Of a stretch of DNA of 54,816 bases, positions 8,615 through 17,113 are shown piece by piece. Origin of the DNA: Chloroflexota bacterium. GTDB lineage: Bacteria > Chloroflexota > Anaerolineae > Anaerolineales > Villigracilaceae. The position numbers were made by a program, and so were the translations under genes. Position 1 is the stretch's first letter, and the number at the start of each line of letters is the position of its first letter. The notes beneath the pieces were generated by a model. It was not told the DNA's origin and made no database searches. It saw only the letters and a list, made by a program, of their open reading frames with translations. The stretch is from positions 1-54,816 of the forward strand of contig JACPVC010000209.1 of assembly GCA_016191955.1 (NCBI GenBank), written 5' to 3'.

Positions 8615-8650
8615 GGTTGAAAGTTTATTCAGATACACCAACTTTCAACC
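8615..8650 (+). repeat. Inverted repeat between SCP2 and oxidoreductase genes
   Basis: A perfect 11-bp inverted repeat GGTTGAAAGTT/AACTTTCAACC (8615-8625, 8640-8650) with a 14-base spacer, followed by a partial third copy (TTCAACC, 8651-8657). It could act as an attenuator between the two genes. There is no long T-run. Confidence 0.5.
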
Positions 8651-8682
8651 TTCAACCTTATTCTTTCAACTGACCGAACCTC

Positions 8683-10494
8683 ATGCTCCCTATTCTAAAG
8701 ATCAACCTTACTACGAATGAGACCGAAGAATTCATTATCCCAAAAGAATGGGAGAGAAATTTTCTCGGCGGCGCATCGCTTGCCGCGCGAATGCTGTATC
8801 CATATCTTACGAAAGAACTCGACCCACTTTCTCCCGAAGCGCCTTTGCTTTTTATCAACGGACCGTTTTCGGGCACGAATGGTCCTACCACGGGGCGCTT
8901 CACGATCTGCGGCAAGGGAGTGGCAACCGGCCTGTGGGCGGAGTCTCACATTGGCGGCTTTTGGGGACCGGAACTTCGCAAAGCAGGATACGACGGTTTG
9001 TGGATCACGGGAAAAGCTCCCAGCCAGGTATATCTCTGGATTGAGCAAGGCAGGTTCGAGGCCCGCGATGCGGCGGGGTTGATGGGCAGGGATGTGTATG
9101 AAACGCAGGAACTCGTCCGCGCGGAGCTGGGAGTCAAAGGTGCGCGAGTCGCAGTGATCGGTGAAGCCGGTGAGCGCGGCGTGAAATATGCATCCATTTG
9201 CTGTGACCATGGCCGCATGGCGGGGCGTACGGGTATGGGCGCGGTGATGGGCTCGAAGAATCTCAAAGCCATTGCCGTGCATGGCACGCACAAGATCGAA
9301 GTCACCGAACAATATGCTGCGTTACGTTCTGCGGCAAACCGCGAGTTGAAACAGGATAATGAATCGAAAGTGATGGGTGAAGTGGGCAGCGCGGGTGCGG
9401 CGAATTATTCGGAGTATCTGGGCGCGATGCCTGCCAAGTATTATCACCAGGGTTCGTTTGAGGCAGTGGATAATATCTCCGGCGCGAAGATGACCGAATC
9501 AATTTTGGTCGGTCAGAGCGCATGTCAGGGATGCGTGATCGCCTGCGGACGTGTGGTCAACCTCGGCGATGGAAAGAAGCGCAAAGGTCCTGAATACGAA
9601 ACCGTTGTCGGGTTTGGTCCCAATCTTCTGATCGACGACCTGCATGAAGTTGTCCGCCTTGGCGAGATGTGCGATAAATATGGGATGGATACCATCAGCA
9701 CGGCGAATACGATTGGCTTGGCTTTCCATCTTTTTGAAATGGGGAAGATCACGGCTCAGGATACGGGCGGGCTGGATCTGCGTTGGGGAGATTTTCTCGC
9801 CGTTCGGCAGTTGATCCGCATGATCGCGCGTCGCGAAGGGATCGGCGATGTGATGGCGAACGGATCACGCGCGTTGGGTAAAGCCTTCGGCGCGGAGGAA
9901 GAAGCGGTGCAAGTCAACGGCTTGGAAGTTGCCTATCATGATCCGCGCGGCGTTTCAGGCATGGCGCTTTCCTATGCCACCAGCCCACGCGGCGCCTGCC
10001 ATAATCAGTCCGATTACTTTTTTGTGGATTGGGGTCACACGTATGAGGATATTGGCATTCAGTTCTTCGATAGGCACGCCCATGCAGAGAAAGCCGCCAA
10101 TGTGGCGCGACATCAAGACTGGCGCACGCACTTCAACTCCATGCTCATTTGCATTTTTGCGAACGTCCCCCCTGCGACGCAGGTGGGTCTGGTCAACGCA
10201 CAATTGAATTTGAATTGGACAACGGCTGATTTAATGAAATCCGGCGAGCGCGCCTGGAATCTCAAACGCGCTATCAATATCCGCATGGGGCTGACGGGTA
10301 GGAATGATATCCTTCCGAAGGCATTGCTTGAGCCGTACAACGAAGGTGGCTCGGCAGGCTATGTGCCTGATTTTGACGGCATGATCCACGCCTATTACGA
10401 AGTCCGCGGTTGGGATTGGGAAACGGGGAAGCCGAAGAAGGAGAAATTATTAGAGTTGGGCTTGGAGGAAGTTGCGCAAGATTTGTGGGAATAA
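8683..10494 (+). CDS. aor: Aldehyde:ferredoxin oxidoreductase (tungstopterin)
   Basis: This enzyme oxidises aldehydes to acids with ferredoxin, or runs in reverse, using a bis-pterin tungsten or molybdenum centre and a 4Fe-4S cluster. The 603-residue length is normal. The cluster ligands are visible as C281-x2-C284-x3-C288 (SACQGCVIACGR) with the distant fourth at C490 (MLICIFAN). The pterin-binding signatures include GPTTGRFTICGKG, HIGGFWGPELRKAGYDG, GRTGMGAVMGSKNLKAIAV and TSPRGACHN. The cytoplasmic enzyme is typical of strict anaerobes; which aldehyde is used cannot be read. No ferredoxin or pterin-maturation gene is adjacent, only the SCP2-like gene upstream. Confidence 0.95.
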   Translation: MLPILKINLTTNETEEFIIPKEWERNFLGGASLAARMLYPYLTKELDPLSPEAPLLFINGPFSGTNGPTTGRFTICGKGVATGLWAESHIGGFWGPELRKAGYDGLWITGKAPSQVYLWIEQGRFEARDAAGLMGRDVYETQELVRAELGVKGARVAVIGEAGERGVKYASICCDHGRMAGRTGMGAVMGSKNLKAIAVHGTHKIEVTEQYAALRSAANRELKQDNESKVMGEVGSAGAANYSEYLGAMPAKYYHQGSFEAVDNISGAKMTESILVGQSACQGCVIACGRVVNLGDGKKRKGPEYETVVGFGPNLLIDDLHEVVRLGEMCDKYGMDTISTANTIGLAFHLFEMGKITAQDTGGLDLRWGDFLAVRQLIRMIARREGIGDVMANGSRALGKAFGAEEEAVQVNGLEVAYHDPRGVSGMALSYATSPRGACHNQSDYFFVDWGHTYEDIGIQFFDRHAHAEKAANVARHQDWRTHFNSMLICIFANVPPATQVGLVNAQLNLNWTTADLMKSGERAWNLKRAINIRMGLTGRNDILPKALLEPYNEGGSAGYVPDFDGMIHAYYEVRGWDWETGKPKKEKLLELGLEEVAQDLWE

Positions 10495-10512
10495 CGGTGG
10501 AAGGTGTCGAGT

Positions 10513-10553
10513 GGAAAGTGGGTTGCGTGAACCACTTCCTACTTTCTTTTTCT
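10513..10553 (+). terminator. Terminator after aor
   Basis: A stem AAGTGGGTT/AACCACTT (10516-10524, 10530-10537, one bulge) with loop GCGTG is followed by CCTACTTTCTTTTT. It lies 20-60 bases after the stop and overlaps the end of the convergent acetyltransferase gene. Confidence 0.65.
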
Positions 10554-11001
10554 AGATCTCTTTCTCGAAACAAACGCTGTTTTCCACGCCTGTATATTGA
10601 CCGTAGTTTGGGATGGTTTTATATCCGCACTTTCCATATAGATGGATGGCGGCAACCTGTGTTTTGCCGGTTTCCAGAATGCACTTGTGATAGTTCAGCT
10701 CCGCGGCCCAGTTTTCCAATTCGGATAATATTTTTCCAGCGATGCCCTTGCCGCGACTTTCGGGTGCAGTGTACATGCGCTTGACTTCCATGACGCCGGG
10801 TTCATATTCCTTGATCGCGCCGCATGCCACGGCTTGACCGTCTTCATACGCAACGACGACGTGCTTGATCTTGTTGAGCTTGTTGAATTGGGCGTAGAAC
10901 GAATCCTGGTCGCCGTTATTCCTGGCGAGGTCTGCATCCAAAAATCTAACGAGATGGATAAAGTCTGGGTTTTCTGAGTTGGCTCTTAAAAGTGTAAGCA
11001 T
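10552..11001 (-). CDS. GNAT-family N-acetyltransferase
   Basis: A 149-residue Acetyltransf_1 protein. Motif A, the acetyl-CoA pyrophosphate loop, is seen as VKRMYTAPESRGKGIAGKIL (R/QxxGxG/A form). It is preceded by AVACGAIKEYEPGVMEV and followed by CILETGKTQVAAIHLYGKCGY, which matches small-molecule or amino-acid acetyltransferases. The substrate is unknown. It is a lone gene, convergent with aor and separated from the next gene by a repeat-rich region. Confidence 0.88.
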   Translation of the reverse strand: MLTLLRANSENPDFIHLVRFLDADLARNNGDQDSFYAQFNKLNKIKHVVVAYEDGQAVACGAIKEYEPGVMEVKRMYTAPESRGKGIAGKILSELENWAAELNYHKCILETGKTQVAAIHLYGKCGYKTIPNYGQYTGVENSVCFEKEI

Positions 11002-11042
11002 TTGTAAGTCCTTTAAAATTAAGTGGGAAAACTAATTAACAG

Positions 11043-11236
11043 ATCGCCTTACGCGATTTATACGTAGGGGCGATATCATACCCTTGTGGTACCCGTCCGG
11101 GCTTTTCAAGCCGCACAACCTCAAAGGGAGGGTCGCCCTTGGACAAGAAGTCTTTCCGGGTAAAGGGCGACCCTCCCTTTGCGCAACATGGTTTCCAGCT
11201 AATTTTGACGGGTCGCCCCTACTGGGTAAGGTGAGT
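11043..11236. mobile_element. MITE-like palindromic element, family with ACTCACCTTAC ends
   Basis: A 194-base element flanked by direct repeats TAACAG (11037-11042 and 11237-11242). Its ends are imperfect inverted repeats (left ATCGCCTTACGC; right end, reverse-complemented, ACTCACCTTACCC). Inside are nested inverted repeats: GTAGGGGCGA (11064-11073) with its complement at 11213-11222, and a perfect 19-bp pair at 11122-11140 and 11163-11181 around a 22-base loop. There is no coding content. The ends match those of the element at 45311-45449. Confidence 0.6.
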
Positions 11237-11333
11237 TAACAGTACTTCACGAAAAGGTTTTGCAGCGGCGACTTCAACCGTTTTTTAGCCGAACGACCAA
11301 AGACTCTACTGTCGCAAAAATACAAGACCCTAA

Positions 11334-11473
11334 GAGAGCGTTTCTTAAGTCCTTATCTCTTTCTTTTTGTACATGGATTTCACGGAAAAGAGCGGCTTTT
11401 TATGGTTTTTTCCGTGAACTTTTGTCAAATCCGTGCTGTCCATGTCCTAAAAAAGAGTTAAGAAACAGCCTCT
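11334..11473. repeat. Long imperfect palindrome
   Basis: A roughly 140-base imperfect palindrome centred near 11400. The left arm carries TTTCTTAA, CTCTT and ACATGGATTTCACGGAAAA; the right arm carries the complements TTTTCCGTGAA, AATCCGTG, TCCATGT, AAGAG and TTAAGAAA in mirror order with small indels. It is non-coding. The stretch 11243-11333 between this and the upstream element shows nothing I can name. Confidence 0.5.
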
Positions 11474-11597
11474 AACGCAAAGACGCCAGGGCGCAAAGAA
11501 AAATAAGACTTTGGCGCAAAAATGCATCTTTTGCCCTAAGTGCATGAAACAGTGAGTTGGCTTTTTGAAATCTTGGCGACTTTGCGCCTTCGCGTTA
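11473..11597. repeat. Inverted repeat of the AACGCAAAGACGC type
   Basis: The left arm at 11473-11498 (TAACGCAAAGACGCCAGG then GCGCAAAG) and the right arm at 11572-11597 (CTTGGCGACTTTGCGCC then TTCGCGTTA) are imperfect complements about 26 bases long. A small TGCAT pair lies between them. It abuts the preceding palindrome and is non-coding. Confidence 0.5.
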
Positions 11598-11799
11598 AAA
11601 AATTGACCTTTGGCAAGCGTCCTTACCAAAGCCGTCACCACGTTTTCGTGATCTACCGATTATACATTCCATTGAAAGGTGGAAACTCGAACGGTTTTTT
11701 CGAGCCAAAAATGACGCGAGCGATTCGTTGCCCGAACCTGTTTCAAAAACGTTCCAGTCATAACCTTTCCTTGTCATTTTTTGATTTGTTGGCACGGCC
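11598..11799. other. Gene-free stretch with a possible weak terminator
   Basis: No credible ORF. The only structure is a small hairpin CTCGAA/TTCGAG (11686-11691, 11699-11704) that, read on the minus strand, would follow the GH13 gene ending at 11800. It has only a short T-rich tail and is a doubtful terminator. Confidence 0.3.
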
Positions 11800-13263
11800 C
11801 TACTTTATTACAACTCCGCTTCGCGGTGGGATGGTGATGTGATTGCCTTCGATCTCCGGTCTGCCAAAGAGGACATGTGGTTTTTTCTCGAAGGCATACT
11901 CGAAGGTACGCGTGGAGTTAGAGGCATTAATGGAAATGAGAATCGTCTCGTTCTTGTAGGTGCGGATGAATGCCATTGTGTCATCCTCGGCATAGATGCG
12001 CTTGTATTCGCCCTGACGCAACGCTTTGTGCTCTTTGCGGAGGGTAATGCAGGCTTTGGTAAAGCGATGCAGGTCTCTGTCCCATTTGGATTCGTCCCAT
12101 GGGAAGGACTTGCGGCAATCCGGGTCGTGACCGCCGTCCACGCCGACTTCATCGCCATAGTAAATACAGGGTGCGCCGGGCATGGTGAAAAGGAAGAGCC
12201 ATGCCAATTTAAGCGAATCCTTGTCGCCGCTGGCACAGGAGAGGAAGCGTGGCATGTCGTGACTGTCCAGCAGGTTGAGTTGCGAGAAGGTGATGTCCGT
12301 CGGGTAGAGATGCAGGATGCGTTCCACTTCGTCGGCAAATGCTTTCGCATGCATACGGTGAACTCGGTCTTTGATCCCGCCTGCATGTTGGATGACGTCC
12401 ATGTTCAAGTGTGCCCCGGCGAAGAAATTCAACGAAACTGCCGTGAAGAGGTAGTTCATCACCGCATCGAACTGATCGCCTTGCAGCCAACGCTGCGCCT
12501 CGTGCCAGATCTCGCCGACGATATAAGCCTCCGGGTTAACCGCACGCACGCGGCGGCGGAACTCGCGCCAGAATTCATCGTCATCGATCTCGCCGGGCAC
12601 ATCCAAGCGCCAACCGTCGATGCCGAACTTGATCCAGTACTCTGCTACATCGAAAATGAACTCCCGCACGGCAGGCGTTTTCGTATTGAATTTTGGCAGC
12701 GCGGGTAAATTCCACCACGCGCGGTAGCCGATGGCGGTCAGGCTGTCTTCAGAATGGAGCAGCCTCTGTTCATGCTGTGACGGGTACACGCCCCAATGTT
12801 TATGCCCCTTCAAGCGTTCTTCATCGAAATGGAACCAGTCCTTGTACGGTGAAGCCGCGCCGGTCTCCAGCACATGATGGAACTGCCAGAACCCGCGCGA
12901 GGCATGGTTGAACACACCATCCAACACCACGCGCATCTCGCGTTTATGCGCCGCCTTCAACAACTTCTTCAACGCCTCGTTGCCGCCCAGTAGCGGGTCC
13001 ACCTGATAATAGTCAAAGGTGTGGTAACGATGGTTCGATGCCGATGCGAAGACCGGGTTGAAATAAATGGCGTTGATTCCCAGGTCCTGCAAATAATCGA
13101 GCTTGTCGATCACGCCGTACAAATCGCCGCCTTTGAAACCGTAATGAGTAGGCGGGCTGTCCCACGCTTCAAAGCCGATATTCGGCAGTTGACTGCCCTT
13201 CGCAAAACGGTCTGGAAAAATCTGATAAAAAATAGCGTCCTTCACCCAGGCTGGTGTGGTCAT
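11800..13263 (-). CDS. Cytoplasmic GH13 alpha-glucan hydrolase (neopullulanase/cyclomaltodextrinase-like)
   Basis: A 487-residue GH13 enzyme. Catalytic residues are the nucleophile Asp221 (GWRLDVPGEID), acid/base Glu251 (IVGEIWHE) and transition-state Asp336 (LLDSHDMPR), with region I VVLDGVFNHAS. The opening KDAIFYQIFPDRFAKG and the VPGEID after the nucleophile are typical of maltogenic amylase/neopullulanase (GH13_20-like) enzymes. The N-terminal dimerisation domain of that group is absent, so the protein is shorter. There is no signal peptide, so it probably degrades maltodextrins after import by the adjacent ABC system. It is the last gene of the maltodextrin operon. Confidence 0.9.
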   Translation of the reverse strand: MTTPAWVKDAIFYQIFPDRFAKGSQLPNIGFEAWDSPPTHYGFKGGDLYGVIDKLDYLQDLGINAIYFNPVFASASNHRYHTFDYYQVDPLLGGNEALKKLLKAAHKREMRVVLDGVFNHASRGFWQFHHVLETGAASPYKDWFHFDEERLKGHKHWGVYPSQHEQRLLHSEDSLTAIGYRAWWNLPALPKFNTKTPAVREFIFDVAEYWIKFGIDGWRLDVPGEIDDDEFWREFRRRVRAVNPEAYIVGEIWHEAQRWLQGDQFDAVMNYLFTAVSLNFFAGAHLNMDVIQHAGGIKDRVHRMHAKAFADEVERILHLYPTDITFSQLNLLDSHDMPRFLSCASGDKDSLKLAWLFLFTMPGAPCIYYGDEVGVDGGHDPDCRKSFPWDESKWDRDLHRFTKACITLRKEHKALRQGEYKRIYAEDDTMAFIRTYKNETILISINASNSTRTFEYAFEKKPHVLFGRPEIEGNHITIPPRSGVVIK

Positions 13264-13310
13264 ATATTTCCTCGTTGTTTATGTTTTAGTACGACGACAT
13301 GAATGTCGCC

Positions 13311-14921
13311 TTACGGGTTTAATTTCAAAATATACATCGCAAACGGATTCAAACTCTCGAACGGCTGATATGGATCGAACGCTTCGCCGCTTCTTACGGG
13401 AACTTGGGCTTGATCTGCCCCGAAGACCGTTTCTACACTGGCAACTGATTCTGCCAGCCCTGCCGTGTTGAAGTCGAATTCATAATCGGTGATGGCTTCG
13501 TCAGTGAGGTTTGCCAGAACAAGATAGATTCCGTTTGCGTCCGTCCTCAGCGTGGCAAAGATACCAGAATCTCCAGCATCTAGCAGGGCAATGTCAGCGC
13601 TTTGTAATGTGGAGTGTGTTTTTCGCAGTTCGATTAGCGCCCTGTAGTGCTCCAGCAGGGAGTTGGGGTTGCCTGTCTGAACTTCCACGTTGACCTGCGT
13701 ATAGTCAGTAAAGGGTGCGCGCCACGGTTCGACGGTGGAAGTGGAAAAGCCCGCGAACTCATCCGCGTTCCATTGCATGGGCAGGCGAATGTCTTCATCC
13801 GGCTTGACGCCTTGCATGCCGATCTCTTCACCGTAGTAAATATAGGGTGTGCCGGGCGAGGTTAACATCAAGAAGGATGCCAACTTTGCCTTATTTACGT
13901 CGCCATAAAAGACGCTCATGGCGCGGTTCTGGTCGTGATTGGTGAGGAAGGTGGCATAGTCGAAATCGGGCATGTCCATCAACGCGAATTTGACCGCACT
14001 GGTAATGCCGGAGTTTGCGCCGCCGTTGGCGCTGTTTACAAACCCACTCGACATTTCGAAGTTGAAGATGTGATCGAGTTCTTCGTCCGTATAAAGCCTG
14101 ACCACGGAAGCACCCGCTCCAAAGACCTCACCAACTGTGTACGCCTGCGGATTTTGCGCCTTGTACGCTGTGTAAAAATCCTTGAGCCAGGCATGGGTGG
14201 CGGGAGTATTCTCCACCTTTCCATCTTCTTCGATGAGATGTTTGACCGCGTCGATGCGAAAACCGTCCACGCCGACATCGTTGAGCCAAAAATCGGTGAC
14301 CTTGAGCATGGCTTCGGTCACGGCTGGGTTGGTGTAATTCAGGTCGGGCATACCTTCCCAGAAGTAGCCGTAATAGTAGCTGTTCTGTCCCTCGTGCCAG
14401 TTGCCCGCGCCGGATGCATCTCCCCAGAGGTAAAAATCGCGGTACGGCGAATCGGGGTTGGCGTTGGCATCCTTGAACCAGGGATGCTGACTCGAGGTAT
14501 GGTTGATGACCAGGTCGATGATGATGTGCATGTCACGCTTGTGCGCTTCGTTTAGCAGATTCTTGAAATCATCCATCGAGCCGTAATCGGGGTTGACGGC
14601 GTAATAATTGAGCACGTCATATCCGTGATAGGAGGGGGAGGGGTGGATGGGCATTAGCCAGATGCCATTGATGCCAAGCGATTGCAGATAATCCAACTTG
14701 GCGGTAATGCCGTTAAAATCGCCGATGCCGTTATCGTCTGTGTCGTAGAAGGAGCGCACGAAAATTTCGTAGAAGACGGCAGTCCGCCACCAGTCCACAA
14801 CGGGTTCAGAAACTTCCGGGATGGTTAGGGCTGGGGTTGTGGGAACAGGCGTCGGGGAGGGGGAGGCGCATGCTGATAGAACAGAGAGAAGCAACAGAGT
14901 GTAGAAAAGCTTTTTAATCAC
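13311..14921 (-). CDS. Lipoprotein alpha-amylase (GH13), extracellular
   Basis: A 536-residue GH13 enzyme with a lipoprotein signal (MIKKLFYTLLLLSVLSAC, lipidated Cys18), then a Thr/Pro linker (about 20-42) and the catalytic barrel. Region I is IIIDLVINHTS, the nucleophile Asp224 is in GFRIDAVKHL, acid/base Glu265 in TVGEVFG, and Asp330 in LTNHDQNR. SFYDTDDNGIGDFNGI is a classical alpha-amylase calcium/substrate region. Anchored outside the membrane, it would cut starch or glycogen into maltodextrins for the MalE-type importer encoded next to it. It follows the MalG gene by 81 bases. Confidence 0.93.
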   Translation of the reverse strand: MIKKLFYTLLLLSVLSACASPSPTPVPTTPALTIPEVSEPVVDWWRTAVFYEIFVRSFYDTDDNGIGDFNGITAKLDYLQSLGINGIWLMPIHPSPSYHGYDVLNYYAVNPDYGSMDDFKNLLNEAHKRDMHIIIDLVINHTSSQHPWFKDANANPDSPYRDFYLWGDASGAGNWHEGQNSYYYGYFWEGMPDLNYTNPAVTEAMLKVTDFWLNDVGVDGFRIDAVKHLIEEDGKVENTPATHAWLKDFYTAYKAQNPQAYTVGEVFGAGASVVRLYTDEELDHIFNFEMSSGFVNSANGGANSGITSAVKFALMDMPDFDYATFLTNHDQNRAMSVFYGDVNKAKLASFLMLTSPGTPYIYYGEEIGMQGVKPDEDIRLPMQWNADEFAGFSTSTVEPWRAPFTDYTQVNVEVQTGNPNSLLEHYRALIELRKTHSTLQSADIALLDAGDSGIFATLRTDANGIYLVLANLTDEAITDYEFDFNTAGLAESVASVETVFGADQAQVPVRSGEAFDPYQPFESLNPFAMYILKLNP

Positions 14922-15002
14922 GAAAAAGTCCAGGGTAAAAAATTTCCTCTCTCTTCTCTTGAAAGAAGAAAGAGGAAAGAGTTCGATAGTACGACGTTTG
15001 AA

Positions 15003-16013
15003 CTAGCCTTTGACGCTGCCCGTGGTGAGACCGCCAACGATGTTCTTTTGCAAGGCGACGTATACAATAGCGACCGGCAGCGCAACGATGACAGCCATTG
15101 CTGCGAAGCGGTTCCACGGGACGCTGTTGGCGTATTGACCGGTCATGTTGTAGAGGGTCATGGCGAGTGTGTAATCTTTGGGTTGGGATAGAAACAGCCA
15201 GGTGAGCACGAACTCCTGCCAATGCCCAATGAAGCCCAGGAAGAAAGTGACGGCAAGTTGTGGGATGGCGAGCGGGATGACGATCTGCCAGAAGGTCTGG
15301 TTGGAGTCTGCCCCATCGATGGCGGCGGCTTCTTCGAGTTCGCGCGGAATGGTATCGAGATAGCCTTTGAGGTTCCAGACGGCAAACGGCAATGCCGACG
15401 CGGTCATGGCGATGCCGACGCCGAGGAGCGAGTCGCGCAGGTTGAATTTTAGTTTGCCTTTGCTGCCATCTTCGCAGGTGGTGAAGGGCTGAATGGCGGT
15501 GGTTTTATCTTTGCACTGTTTGACTTGTACTTGATTCAAGAGCAGATACAGCGGTGTACTCAATCCAACCGCTGGCATCAACAGTGGGATGAAGACCAGG
15601 ATCATCATCACTTCGCGCATTTTGAATTTGAAGCGCGAGAATGCGTATGCGGCGGTGACGGCGATGCCCAATGCTACAACGCCCACGCCCATGGAAAGCA
15701 CGAAACTGTTGCGCAGCAATTCAATGAAGGTGACCGGGTTGCCGGTGGGTTTATCGAGCACGCGTTCGTAAGCGATGAAGGAAATTTCCTTTGGGATCAG
15801 TTGCAGTTGCGACGGGCGTTTCTCGCTGGAACTGAACGAGAGAGTGACGATGTACATAATGGGGAACATCACCGAGACGAGGATAACAATGGCAAGGAGT
15901 TGCAGGAGCAATTGACGCCACAATGGCAGGTTGCGTCCGCCGGTCTGCCCGGAGGTGTTTATATTCAGGAAGCGAATGAAGATATTTTTCTGAGTTTGGT
16001 TTTGTACAGCCAT
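15003..16013 (-). CDS. malG: Maltodextrin ABC permease, MalG type
   Basis: A 336-residue CUT1 permease with about six membrane helices and the EAA loop LEEAAAIDGADSNQTFWQIV near residue 235. The C-terminus ends VGGLTTGSVKG, the usual MalG tail. The start at 16013 (MAVQNQTQKN) is chosen because it lies 1 base after the malF stop. The longer frame to 16154 would overlap malF and adds a non-hydrophobic Ser-rich stretch. A periplasmic loop of about 40 residues with a Cys pair (KQCKDKTTAIQPFTTCEDG) is larger than in close homologues I know. Confidence 0.92.
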   Translation of the reverse strand: MAVQNQTQKNIFIRFLNINTSGQTGGRNLPLWRQLLLQLLAIVILVSVMFPIMYIVTLSFSSSEKRPSQLQLIPKEISFIAYERVLDKPTGNPVTFIELLRNSFVLSMGVGVVALGIAVTAAYAFSRFKFKMREVMMILVFIPLLMPAVGLSTPLYLLLNQVQVKQCKDKTTAIQPFTTCEDGSKGKLKFNLRDSLLGVGIAMTASALPFAVWNLKGYLDTIPRELEEAAAIDGADSNQTFWQIVIPLAIPQLAVTFFLGFIGHWQEFVLTWLFLSQPKDYTLAMTLYNMTGQYANSVPWNRFAAMAVIVALPVAIVYVALQKNIVGGLTTGSVKG

Positions 16014-16014
16014 C

Positions 16015-17025
16015 TTATGCCTCCTGATAATTCTGGGTGGCGCGGGTGATGCGGTTGGTGATGAGGAAGACGACCAATGCCACACCAAAGATGATGACGG
16101 CGAATGCCGCCGCCACGCCGTACCAGCGCAGGTTGCGGACGAGGTTATATGCAAATGTTACAAGCAGTTCTGTCGAACGCGCCGGACCGCCTCCCGTCAT
16201 GAAGAAGACGAAGTTGAACAAGTTGAATGACAAGGTAAAGCCGTACACGGCGGCGGGGATCATGGCAGGGCGCAATAATGGAACCGTGATGCCCCAAAAT
16301 TGTTGTGCGCCTGTCGCGCCGTCGATGGAGGCGGCTTCGTACAAGTCTTTGGGAATGGATTGCAAAGCCCCGGTCGCCACCACAGACATGAAGGGCCAGC
16401 CAAGCCAGAAGTTCGCGATCATCATGGCGTAGTAGGCGAGGGTTAGCGGCGCTCCAGGCAGGAAGCCGGGGATGGGCGGTTTGACATCCTCGAACCAGCG
16501 GATGTACACCGGAGCGGTATTCCCCAAATAAGTGCCAATGCTGGTCAGTAGTTGATTCATCGCGCCATAGCGTTCATCGAAGATGTTCGTCCACACGGTG
16601 GCGACGACGAGCGGAGGGACAACCACAGGGAGAATATATGCCGCGCGATAAAGCTTTTTGAACCACAGCCCTTCGGTATTGAGCAGGGTGGCGATCAACA
16701 CACCGGCGGGAACGTGCAAGATCACGTTGCTGAGCGCCCACCAAAAATTGAATTCGAGTACGCGGAAGAAATTGAAATTCTCAACAGGCAATGCTGCGGT
16801 GAAAATGTCGAGGTAATTTTTAAGACCGATGAATTCCAATTCAGGAGACTGAAGCCCCAATAGGAGGTGTTTGGATTCGAAGTTGGTGAAGGAAATGATG
16901 ACTTGATAAATCAACGGGTAGAACGTGATCACCCCCATGACCAGGAACGCGGGCAACAGGTAAAAATATGGCAGAACCACGCTCTTTTGTTTGTTTTTTT
17001 TGAAGGAAGATTTTGCAACTGCCAT
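16015..17025 (-). CDS. malF: Maltodextrin ABC permease, MalF type
   Basis: A 336-residue CUT1 permease. After a basic N-terminus (KSSFKKNKQKS) come about six helices and the EAA loop YEAASIDGATGAQQFWGITV, followed by a TELLVTFAYNLVRN region typical of MalF. It forms a heterodimer with the MalG-type permease downstream. It is separated from the binding-protein gene by 88 bases holding a hairpin. Confidence 0.92.
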   Translation of the reverse strand: MAVAKSSFKKNKQKSVVLPYFYLLPAFLVMGVITFYPLIYQVIISFTNFESKHLLLGLQSPELEFIGLKNYLDIFTAALPVENFNFFRVLEFNFWWALSNVILHVPAGVLIATLLNTEGLWFKKLYRAAYILPVVVPPLVVATVWTNIFDERYGAMNQLLTSIGTYLGNTAPVYIRWFEDVKPPIPGFLPGAPLTLAYYAMMIANFWLGWPFMSVVATGALQSIPKDLYEAASIDGATGAQQFWGITVPLLRPAMIPAAVYGFTLSFNLFNFVFFMTGGGPARSTELLVTFAYNLVRNLRWYGVAAAFAVIIFGVALVVFLITNRITRATQNYQEA

Positions 17026-17059
17026 GTTTGTGTCTCCTCAACAATTATGTCACTAATGA

Positions 17060-17091
17060 GGGAGAGCGGACAAGTTCCCTTGTCCGCTCCC
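17060..17091 (-). terminator. Hairpin between binding-protein and malF genes
   Basis: A stem AGCGGACAAG/CTTGTCCGCT extended by GGGA/TCCC with a 2-base bulge and a 5-base loop, placed just after the binding-protein stop at 17114 on the minus strand. It has no long T-run, so it is more likely an mRNA 3'-end stabiliser or a partial attenuator. Confidence 0.65.
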
Positions 17092-17113
17092 ATTATTTCA
17101 AACTATGCTTGCC

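Noticed and set aside
9955..10573. Minus-strand frames opposite the oxidoreductase gene
   Set aside because: Mirror frames of a fully conserved AOR coding sequence.
11839..12708. A 289-codon plus-strand frame opposite the GH13 gene
   Set aside because: The minus strand encodes all GH13 catalytic motifs; the plus frame has no family features and no ribosome site.
16014..16154. N-terminal extension of the MalG-type permease to 16154
   Set aside because: It overlaps malF and adds a Ser/Arg-rich stretch; the ATG at 16013 is coupled to the malF stop.
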